Below are positions 42,097-50,400 of a DNA stretch of 64,000 bases, in pieces. The notes beneath the pieces are model-generated. The model worked only from the letters and a program-made list of their open reading frames with translations, had not been told where the DNA came from and did no database searches. The stretch's first letter is position 1, and every line of letters starts with the position of its first letter. The stretch comes from Streptomyces hundungensis (GTDB lineage: Bacteria > Actinomycetota > Actinomycetes > Streptomycetales > Streptomycetaceae): the NCBI RefSeq assembly GCF_003627815.1, contig NZ_CP032698.1, positions 7,130,001 to 7,194,000 of the forward strand. The letters run 5' to 3'. The position numbers and the translations under genes were made by a program.

Positions 42097-42165
42097 TTGA
42101 CTGGACTGTGTCATCAAAAATATTGGACGCCCCCGTCGAGAGGGGGCCCGCCTCATGGACGGAAT

Positions 42166-42738
42166 GTGTCGGACCTAGAACTGCTGACCCAGTCGCTGGC
42201 CCGCAACGTCAAGCGCTGGCGCACCGAGCGGGGCTTCACCCTCGAAGCGCTCGCGACGCGCGCCGGGGTCAGTCGCGGGATGCTCATCCAGATCGAGCAG
42301 GCCCGGACCAATCCCAGCGTGGGCACCGTGGTGAAGATCGGGGACGCGCTCGGCGTCAGCATCACCACGCTGCTCGACTACGAGAGCGGCCCCAAGGTGC
42401 GCATCGTCCCGCCCGATCAGGCCGTCCGGCTGTGGTCCACCGAGCGGGGGAGCTCCAGCACGCTGCTCGCCGGCACCGAGGCACCCGGCCCGCTGGAGAT
42501 GTGGCGTTGGCACCTGATGCCGGGCGACGGCAGTTCCTCGGACCCGCATCCCGCGGGGACCGTCGAGCTGATCCACGTCACCGAAGGCACCCTCACCCTC
42601 GCCGTGGACGGCGTCGACCATCCGGTTCCGGCGGGGCATTCGGCGGCCTTCGAGGCCAACGCCCCGCACGCCTACCGCAACGAGGGCTCCGAGCCGGTCG
42701 TGATGACGATGGCGATCTCCGTCCCGTTCGAACGCTGA
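42166..42738 (+). CDS. XRE family regulator with cupin sensor domain
   Basis: 190 residues from a GTG (VSDLELLTQSLARNVKRWRTERG). The helix-turn-helix is at residues 10-65 (FTLEALATRAGVSRGMLIQIEQARTNPSVGTVVKIGDALG). The C-terminal cupin is at residues 100-185 (MWRWHLMPGDGSSSDPHPAGTVELIHVTEGTLTLAVDG). The cupin usually binds the inducing metabolite. It is divergent from EamA exporter (4). The fxs cassette starts 517 bases downstream and need not be under its control. Confidence 0.92.
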   Translation: MSDLELLTQSLARNVKRWRTERGFTLEALATRAGVSRGMLIQIEQARTNPSVGTVVKIGDALGVSITTLLDYESGPKVRIVPPDQAVRLWSTERGSSSTLLAGTEAPGPLEMWRWHLMPGDGSSSDPHPAGTVELIHVTEGTLTLAVDGVDHPVPAGHSAAFEANAPHAYRNEGSEPVVMTMAISVPFER

Positions 42739-42780
42739 GACGCCAACGGCCTTGCGTACGGCGCCTGTTAGCGTGGAACG

Positions 42781-42798
42781 CGCACGCCCGCGCGTGCG
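42781..42798 (+). terminator. hairpin after the XRE-cupin gene
   Basis: CGCACGC (42781-42787) and GCGTGCG (42792-42798) with a four-base loop, 42 bases past the stop. Confidence 0.5.
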
Positions 42799-43255
42799 GG
42801 GGAGCGGTGGTGCGGAAGCGGCGGACAGCGTCGCGCCCACAGATGAGCCGGTGTGTACCTCTGGGCGCACACTCCGACCGGTTTCTCTACACGTTCTGGA
42901 CGATTTTGGCCTTGTATCTGGTATCGGGGGCCGCCTCGGGTGGAGGCTGACTATCGTCACTCTCGCGCCCGCGGGAGCGACAGAAGCGCGGTTCATCGCG
43001 AACGAAACCACTCGTGCGGGTGATTTCTACGCCGTCGCCGAACCTGGGCACCGGCCAAGGCCGTTGTGGTGTCCCGGGGAGGCGGCAGTGGTCGGACCGG
43101 TCGCTCATGGCGCCGAAGCGCCCAGGGGCACGGCGTGCGGCCGAACGGCACGACGCACCAAACAGCCCAAGCAGTGTTCTACCCAGCCGTGTTCCGCACA
43201 GCGATCCCACCAGACCCTGCTGCGAAGACGGCGCTTCGATCCGAAAGGCGCTCAC
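42799..43255 (+). other. noncoding or poorly defined region upstream of fxsA
   Basis: No long gene is supported. A 35-codon ORF at 42843-42950 encodes a peptide with a hydrophobic stretch (FLYTFWTILALYLVSG) but has no ribosome site. The stretch 42880-43030 is visibly richer in A and T than its surroundings and probably holds the fxs promoter; I cannot place it precisely. Confidence 0.4.
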
Positions 43256-43447
43256 GTGGAAGCTCTCGTCTCGGCGGCCGTACGGCCCGGCCCCGCCACC
43301 CACCGGTCGGCCGACCGGGGACCGTCGCTGGCGCGGCGGGCCGCGGCGCAGAACGCCGGGAAGGCTCCGGCGAACCTGACCCGGGCGATGGCGGCCTGCG
43401 GCGACCCGCACGTTCCCGCCGCCTCCGCGTTCCAGTCGGCGCTCTGA
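43256..43447 (+). CDS. fxsA: FxsA-type RiPP precursor (FxSxx-COOH protein)
   Basis: 63 residues from GTG (AAAGG upstream). The peptide begins MEALVSAAVRPG and ends ...VPAASAFQSAL, so the last five residues Phe59-Gln60-Ser61-Ala62-Leu63 fit the FxSxx-COOH pattern that defines FxsA. The preceding region is Ala/Arg-rich with one Cys (AMAACGDPHVP). Its stop is 20 bases before the radical SAM maturase gene, the standard position for the substrate of FxsB. The modified site is expected at the C-terminal Phe/Ser core. The product's function is unknown. Confidence 0.85.
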   Translation: MEALVSAAVRPGPATHRSADRGPSLARRAAAQNAGKAPANLTRAMAACGDPHVPAASAFQSAL

Positions 43448-43467
43448 CGGGCGGAACGACTCCCCCC

Positions 43468-45894
43468 ATGGACCGCGCGATTGTGCCCGCCCTGTCGCAG
43501 TTCGTGCTGAAGGTACACAGCCGCTGTGATCTCGCGTGCGACCACTGTTACGTCTACGAGCACGCGGACACGAGCTGGCGGGGAAGGCCCCGGGCCGTCT
43601 CGCCGGAGATCCTCGCCCAGGTGGCGAACCGTATCGCCGAGCACGCCCGCCGCCATCGACTCCCCACCGTCCACGTCGTCCTGCACGGCGGAGAGCCCCT
43701 GCTCGCCGGCCCCGACCGGCTGCGCACCGCCGCCGACGAACTGCGCCGGGCCCTGCACGGAGTGAGCGCCCTCGATCTGCGCATGCACACCAACGGCGTG
43801 CTGCTCGACGAGGAGTTCTGCGAGCTCTTCCTCGAACTCGGCATCAAGGTCGGGGTGTCCCTCGACGGCGACAAGGTCTCCAACGACCGCCACCGGCGCT
43901 ACGCCGACGGCCGCAGCAGCCACGCCAAGGTCATCCGGGCGATCGAGCTCCTCAACCGCCCCCGCTACCGGCCCCTCTTCGCCGGCCTGCTCTGCACCAC
44001 CGACGTCGAGAACGACCCGGTCGCGGTGTACGACGCCCTCCTTGAACTCACGCCCCCGCGCATCGACTTCCTCCTCCCGCACGCCACCTGGGACACCCCG
44101 CCCCCGCGCCCCGGCGGCGCTCCCACGCCGTACGCGGACTGGCTCGACGCGATCTACCGGCGCTGGGACGCGGCGGGCCGGCCCGTGCCGGTCCGCATCT
44201 TCGACTCCGTACTGCGCACCCTGCGGGGCGAGAGCAGTCTGACCGAGTCGCTGGGGCTCGCGCCCGCCGACCTCGTCGTGATCGAGACCGACGGCACCTT
44301 CGAGCAGGCCGACAGCCTCAAGACCTCCTACGACGGGGCTCCGGCCACCGGCATGGACGTCTTCCGGCACTCGCTCGACGACGTCCTCCAGCACCCCGGC
44401 ATGCTCGCCCGCCAACAGGGCGCCGAGCAGCTCTGCGCCCAGTGCAGGGCCTGCCCGGTCGTCGAGTCCTGCGGCGGCGGCCTCTACGCCCACCGCTACC
44501 GGACCGGCAACGCCTTCGACAATCCCTCGGTGTTCTGCCCCGATCTGTTGGCCCTGGTCACCACCATCCGCGACAGGGAGGCCGCCGTGCCCGCACCGAC
44601 CCCGCAGTCCGCCCAACTGCCCCTGGACGAGCGGGACTTCGAGGAGCTGGCGGCCGGCTTCGGCGGGGCGGACACCGTCGGGCGCCTCGCGGCCGCCCAG
44701 CTCGACCTCAACCAGGAACTCCTCGCCGCCGTCAGCGCGCAGCGCATCGCGCTCTCGGACCGCGAGGCCGCCGAGGCCTGGGAGGTCCTGACGGACCTGG
44801 ACGCCGAGGTCCCCGACGAACTCGCCGGCGTCCTCGCCCACCCCTACACCAGGCCCTGGGCGCTCGATGTGCTCGGGGGCCGGGCGGCGCCCGCGGGCGG
44901 CCTCGCCGAGATCGCCGCCACCACGGCCCTGCGCGCCCGGCTGGAGCGGACCGTCACGGTGCCGCTGCGCGACACGACCCTGCGCCTGCCGGGCTTCGGC
45001 ACCGTGCGGCTCGACGTCGCCGCCACCCACGCCGAAGTGACGGCGGGCGCCGACGGGTTCACCGTGCGCGCCGGTGGCCGCCGGCTCGACATCGGCTGGC
45101 ACGAGGGCGTGGACGGGCTCACCCCGCACTGGCGGCCCGTACGCCTCTTCCAGGGCGAGGGCTGGAACGTGGCGATCGAGGACACCGACCCGCTGCGGGA
45201 CTGCCACGAGTGGCCCGTGGCCGAGCGGCTCCCGGTCGGCGAGGCCAAACTCTGGTCCGAGGACCTCACCGGCGCCTGGTCCCTGATCCGGCGCGAACTG
45301 CCCGCCTACGCCGACGGCGTGGCGGCGGGGCTGCGTCTGATCACCCCCCTGCATGCGCCGGACGGCAGCGATGTCAGCGCCGCCTGCAAGGACGCCTGGG
45401 GGGCGATCGGGGTGGCCAGGCCCGCCTCCCCCGAACAGCTCGCCCTCTTGATCGTCCACGAGTTCCAGCATGTGAAGCTCGCCGCCGTCCTCGACGCCGT
45501 CGACCTGTACGACAAGGCCGATCGCGGCCGCTACTACGCCCCCTGGCGCGAGGATCCCCGCCCGATCGGCGGCCTGCTCCAGGGAACGTATGCCCACATC
45601 GCGGTGACCGACTTCTGGCGGGTGCGCCGCGAGACGGCTCCGCTCGCCGCCGAACGCGGCGCCGCCGAGGCCGAGTTCGCCCGCTGGCGGCAGCAGACGG
45701 CACGGGCCGTGGAGGTGCTGCTCGGCTCGGGATCCCTCACGGACCTGGGGGAACGCTTCGTCGGGCGCATGGGCGAGACCGTGGCCGATTGGCGGGACGA
45801 GCCGGTCTCACCCGCCGCGTTCTCCGCCGCGGAAGAGTCCGCACGTCGTCACCGGGTCGCCTGGGAGGCCCGTGCCGAAGGCCGAACCGCCTGA
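43468..45894 (+). CDS. fxsB: FxsB-type radical SAM/SPASM maturase with HExxH domain
   Basis: 808 residues. The radical SAM cluster motif CxxxCxxC is Cys20, Cys24, Cys27 (SRCDLACDHCYVYEH). A SPASM-type cysteine set near residues 323-357 (CAQCRACP, SCGGG, FCPDL) binds auxiliary clusters. The C-terminal half carries His664-Glu-Phe-Gln-His668 (LLIVHEFQHVKLAAVLD), the HExxH domain characteristic of FxsB. The N-terminal part is expected to crosslink a Phe side chain of FxsA. The HExxH part may be a metalloprotease that trims or releases the product, though this is inference. Confidence 0.92.
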   Translation: MDRAIVPALSQFVLKVHSRCDLACDHCYVYEHADTSWRGRPRAVSPEILAQVANRIAEHARRHRLPTVHVVLHGGEPLLAGPDRLRTAADELRRALHGVSALDLRMHTNGVLLDEEFCELFLELGIKVGVSLDGDKVSNDRHRRYADGRSSHAKVIRAIELLNRPRYRPLFAGLLCTTDVENDPVAVYDALLELTPPRIDFLLPHATWDTPPPRPGGAPTPYADWLDAIYRRWDAAGRPVPVRIFDSVLRTLRGESSLTESLGLAPADLVVIETDGTFEQADSLKTSYDGAPATGMDVFRHSLDDVLQHPGMLARQQGAEQLCAQCRACPVVESCGGGLYAHRYRTGNAFDNPSVFCPDLLALVTTIRDREAAVPAPTPQSAQLPLDERDFEELAAGFGGADTVGRLAAAQLDLNQELLAAVSAQRIALSDREAAEAWEVLTDLDAEVPDELAGVLAHPYTRPWALDVLGGRAAPAGGLAEIAATTALRARLERTVTVPLRDTTLRLPGFGTVRLDVAATHAEVTAGADGFTVRAGGRRLDIGWHEGVDGLTPHWRPVRLFQGEGWNVAIEDTDPLRDCHEWPVAERLPVGEAKLWSEDLTGAWSLIRRELPAYADGVAAGLRLITPLHAPDGSDVSAACKDAWGAIGVARPASPEQLALLIVHEFQHVKLAAVLDAVDLYDKADRGRYYAPWREDPRPIGGLLQGTYAHIAVTDFWRVRRETAPLAAERGAAEAEFARWRQQTARAVEVLLGSGSLTDLGERFVGRMGETVADWRDEPVSPAAFSAAEESARRHRVAWEARAEGRTA

Positions 45895-45932
45895 ATTTAC
45901 CAGCGAATTGAGCGAATTCTCCCCTCATTTGA

Positions 45933-45982
45933 TTGATCCACTCCCGGAGCGCCGCATGATTTCGGTCATGATCTGATCGAAA
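45933..45982 (+). promoter_or_regulatory. promoter and inverted repeat between fxsB and fxsC
   Basis: TTGATC (45933-45938), 16 bases, CATGAT (45955-45960). Immediately downstream is the inverted repeat TTTCGGTCA (45960-45968) and TGATCGAAA (45974-45982), one mismatch, five-base spacer. It suggests fxsC-fxsT has its own regulated promoter within the 189-base gap. Confidence 0.5.
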
Positions 45983-46083
45983 CTCCCTGAGTGGATCTCC
46001 CCCGGGTTTGTTCGTTCTGTTCCGCCGGAGAATCCTCCGTTCCTACACTGAGGTCCCATCCACTTGGACCGGGGGAGACAGTG

Positions 46084-47430
46084 GTGCAGGGATCAGTGGG
46101 GGCCGGGGGAGACGAGCAACATCCCTATTTCTTTCTCAGCTACGCGCACACGCCGAAGAGCGACCCCAAGGACAAGGACCCGAACCTCTGGGTCCAGCGG
46201 TTCTTCCGGGACCTCTGCGCCCATGTGATGCAGTTGACGCCCCTCCCGGCCGGCAGCGCCGGCTTCATGGACGTGCAGATGCAGCCCGGGGAGGGGTGGC
46301 AGGAACGGCTCTCGGAGGCGCTCGCCTTCTGCAAGGTGTTCGTACCGCTCTATTCGCCGCGCTATTTCCTCAGCGAACAGTGCGGCCGGGAGTGGTTCGC
46401 CTTCTCCAGCCGGGCCGCCGCGCAAAACACCCGTAACAGCAGCAACAACAGCAACCCCGTCACCGGAATAGTGCCCGCGCTGTGGGTGCCCGTGCCCACC
46501 CGACAGCTCCCGCAGCCCGCGGAACGCCTTCAGTTCAACCACGCCACGTTCGGCGACGAATACGCCGACGAGGGCTTCTATGGACTCATCAAACTCAACT
46601 ACCTGCGGGACCAGTACGAACGTGCCGTCTACCGGCTGGCCAAACGCATCGTCAACGTGGCCCAGCAGACCCAACTGGAGCCCGGCGACCCCCACCAGGA
46701 CTACGCCAAGGTGCCGCCCGCCTTCGGCCCGGCCGGTGGGCCCGCCCGGGAAATGGAGGTCGCCGTCCTCGCCTGCTCGCGCTCCAGCCTCCCCACCGGA
46801 CGCAGCCCGGACTGCTACGGAACCGAGGCCCTGGACTGGAACCCGTACCACCCGACGTCCTCCAGACCGCTCGCCGACCACACCGTCGACGTCGTACGCA
46901 ATCTGAACTACACCGTGCACCTCAGCGACTTCGAGGCCGAACCCCACCGGCTCCTCGCCTCCGGCCCACCCGGACCCGGTCTGCTGCTGCTCGACCGCTG
47001 GGCGCTGGACGCCCGGCGCCGCCGCGAACTGCTCGACCAGCTCGGCGCCAGCCGACGGCCGTGGATCAGCGTCATGGTCCCGGGCAACGTGGCGGACCCC
47101 CAATCCCGCGCCCGCGACGAGGAGTTGTCGTCGCAGACCGACGCCGCGCTCTCCACCCGGGTCAACGAGAGCGACGGACACCGCACACCCAGCGGCGGAC
47201 TGCCCACCCTCGAAGCCTTCAGCAAGGCGATCCCGGGCGCCGTTAAGGCGGCGGTACGCCACTACGAGGCCCATGCGCCGACCTATCCACCGCCCGGCAG
47301 CGGCGGGCGGATGCCCCGGGTGCTTCCGGGCGGCATCGGCTACGGCGCACCGGGCCCCACTGGCCGCGGTCGCAGCACGGACCAGGAGAAGAACCACGGT
47401 GATAAGGCGGAGGGCTCATCAGATGACTGA
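46084..47430 (+). CDS. fxsC: FxsC-type protein with TIR-like N-terminal domain
   Basis: 448 residues from the second of two adjacent GTG codons, placed seven bases after GGGGGAGA. Residues 12-110 look TIR-like: HPYFFLSYAHTPKSDPKDKD, GFMDVQMQPGEGWQERLSEALAFCKVFVPLYSPRYFLSEQCGREWFAF; the Cys-Gly-Arg-Glu-Trp segment matches the TIR position of the NADase Glu. The remainder matches what I recall of the FxsC C-terminal domain. An Asn-rich loop (NTRNSSNNSN) follows the TIR. Its stop overlaps the FxsT start by eight bases, so the two are coupled. Confidence 0.85.
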   Translation: MQGSVGAGGDEQHPYFFLSYAHTPKSDPKDKDPNLWVQRFFRDLCAHVMQLTPLPAGSAGFMDVQMQPGEGWQERLSEALAFCKVFVPLYSPRYFLSEQCGREWFAFSSRAAAQNTRNSSNNSNPVTGIVPALWVPVPTRQLPQPAERLQFNHATFGDEYADEGFYGLIKLNYLRDQYERAVYRLAKRIVNVAQQTQLEPGDPHQDYAKVPPAFGPAGGPAREMEVAVLACSRSSLPTGRSPDCYGTEALDWNPYHPTSSRPLADHTVDVVRNLNYTVHLSDFEAEPHRLLASGPPGPGLLLLDRWALDARRRRELLDQLGASRRPWISVMVPGNVADPQSRARDEELSSQTDAALSTRVNESDGHRTPSGGLPTLEAFSKAIPGAVKAAVRHYEAHAPTYPPPGSGGRMPRVLPGGIGYGAPGPTGRGRSTDQEKNHGDKAEGSSDD

Positions 47431-50400
47431 GAACCGCAACGGGACCGTCGTCACGTTCTACTCGTACAAGGGCGGCACCGGACGGACCATGGCGCTGGCC
47501 AACTGCGCCTGGATCCTGGCGGCCAACGGGTACCGGGTGCTGGCGGTCGACTGGGACCTGGAGGCGCCAGGTCTGCACCGGTTCTTCCACCCGTTCCTCG
47601 ACCTCGCCGACCTGGAGGCGACCCCGGGCCTGATCAACCTGATCACCGACTACCAGGACGAGGCGCGCCGGCCCGCCGACCGCGACCCCGACTGGCACCG
47701 CGACTACGCCCGGGTCCGCCCCCACGCCACCTCCCTCAACTGGAACTTCCCCCAGGGCGGCAGCCTCGACTTCCTCTCCGCCGGACGGCGCAACCGCGAC
47801 TATCCGTCCATCGTCGGCAAGATGGACTGGGACGACTTCCACGAGCGGTTCGGCGGCGGCCAGTTCTTCGACGCCATGCGCGACGACATGCAGCGCCACT
47901 ACGACTACACCCTGATCGACAGCCGCACCGGCCTGAGCGACATCGCCGACATCTGCACCGTGCAGATGCCCGAAGTCCTCGTCGTCTGCTTCACCTTGAG
48001 CGACCAGAGCATCGACGGCGCCTCGGCGGTGGCCCGCGACATCGAGGAGCGCTACCACGAGCGGCGCATCCGCATCCTGCCCGTCCCGATGCGCATCGAC
48101 GACGGCGAGAAGGAGAAGGCCGACGCCGGCCGGGCCCTGGCCCGCGAGAGCTTCCCCGGCTTCCCCAGCGGCCTGAGCCCCGAGGAACTGGGCAACTACT
48201 GGGGCACCGTGGAGGTCCCCTACCGCCCCTTCTACGCGTACGAGGAGATCCTCGCCACCTTCGGCGACGCGCCCAACGTCTCCAGCTCCATGCTCAGCGC
48301 CTGCGAACGGCTCACCTCGGTCCTCACCGGCGGCCTGGTGAACTCGCTGCCGCCCATCGACGAGGCCGACCGGCTCACCCATGTCGCCGCCTACACCCGG
48401 CGCCGGCCCATGCCGCCGTCCAACCTGGTGCTTACCCATGTCGCCGAGGACCAGATGTGGGCCGACTGGCTGGTGTACGTCCTCACCGCGGCCGGTTTCC
48501 ACGTCGTGCCTGTCGATGTCCGCGCCCCCCGATCGAGCGCCACGGAGGCCGAGTTCACCTCCGGCGCCGGCTATCGCGTGATACCGGTCGTCTCCCAGGC
48601 CTACCTCAACTCCGAGCGGGCCAGGAGCTCCTGGGAGTCCGGGACCGGCCTCGACATCTCCGGCGGGCGGCGCCACATCCTGCCGGTGCGCGTCGGCGAC
48701 GTACGGCTCGGCCCGCCGCTGAGCAGCCGGGGCGTCATCGACCTCGTACGGCTCGACGAGGCCGACGCCGGTGCCGCCGTGCTCAACGCCCTCGACCGCT
48801 CCGAGGCGGTCGCCGCCCTGGCCTCCGGGCCTCCCGGGCCGCGCTACCCCGGCAGCGTCCCCAAGGTCTGGAACGTACGGCCCCGGCACGCCTGGTTCAC
48901 CGGCCGCACCTCCGTCCTGGAGCGGCTGCGTGACCAACTGCGCGGTGACAGCCGCTCCGCCCAGCGCTTCCCGCAGGTCCTCTACGGCCTCGGCGGCGTC
49001 GGCAAGACCCAGGTCGCGCGGGAGTACGCCCACCGGTTCCGCGCCGACTACGACCTGGTGTGGTGGATCGAGGCCGAGCAGCCCGACCGGGTGGTGTCCT
49101 CGCTCGCCGAGCTGGCCGCCGAGATGGACCTCAGGGCCGGTGACGTGGTGGCCGAGGCCGCGACCGCCGCCCTCCAGGCGCTGCGGCGCGGCGCGCCCTA
49201 CTCCCGCTGGCTGCTGATCTTCGACAACGTCGAAGACCTCGACCGGGCGCTGAAACTGCTCCCCGAGGACATCGAGCCCATCCCCGGCGAGACCTATGGT
49301 CACATCCTGGCGACCTGCCGCAACAAGCCCGCCTCCACCAAGGTGGAGGCCATCGAGGTAGAGGTCTTCACCCGGGCCGAGAGCATCGAGCACCTGTGCC
49401 GGCGGGTCACCAAACTCCCGACCGCCGACGCCGACCGGGTCGCCGACGCCGTCGGTGACCTGCCGCTCGCGGTCGAGGTCGCCGCCGCCTGGCTCGCCGA
49501 GACGGCGACCCCCGTCGACGCCTATGTGGAACAGCTCAGGGAGCAGAGCACCAAGGTCCTCTCGCTCGGCAAGCCCGAGGACTACTCGGAGCAGATCGGC
49601 GCGACCTGGAACATCTCCATCAGTCGGCTGCGCGATGAATCCAAGGCGGCGGTACGCCTGTTGGAGCTCTGCTCGTTCTTCTCCGCCGAGCCGATCTCGA
49701 TGCGGCTCATCGGCAGCGACTCGATGTTCGAGTCGCTCCTGCCGTACGACCCGGACCTGCGCGAGCGGTACATGCTGGGCAAGGTCATCCAGACCCTGAA
49801 CCGTTTCGCGCTCGCCAAGGTCGACCCCGCCGACAGCAGCATCCAGGTGCACCGGCTCGTCCAGGCGGCCGTAAGGGCAGGCCTCAGTGACGACGAGGTC
49901 GACACAGCCAAGCACGAGGTGCACCGCATCCTCGCCGAGGCCCGGCCCGTCGAGGGCGTCGACCGCGACAACCCCGTCAACGACCCCAAGAGCTGGCCCA
50001 GTTTCGAACTGATCTGGCCGCACCTGAGCGCCTCCGGCATCGCCGACTGCGACGAGGAGAAGGTCCGCCAGCTCATGGTCGACCGCATCCGCTATCTCCT
50101 CAAGCGCGGCGAGCTGGAGAGCGCCCGGGTGCTCGGCACCCAGCTCAACAAGGTCTGGACCCGCGAACTCGGCGAGAACGACCTCCAGACCCTCAACATC
50201 CGCTTCGAGCTGGCCAACGCGCTGCGCGCCCAGGGCAAGTACCAGGAGGCCCGGGCGATGGACGAGGACACCCTCGCCCGTCAGATCAGCGTCCTGCGCA
50301 AGGACCACCCGGGCGACGACCACCCCAGCATCCTCATCACCACCGGCAGCCTCGCCGCCGACCTGCGCGCCCTCGGCCGGTTCGACGAGGCCCTCACCCG

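Noticed and set aside
43252..45597. 781-residue minus-strand open frame opposite fxsB
   Set aside because: Antisense shadow; the plus strand has the CxxxCxxC, SPASM and HExxH motifs.
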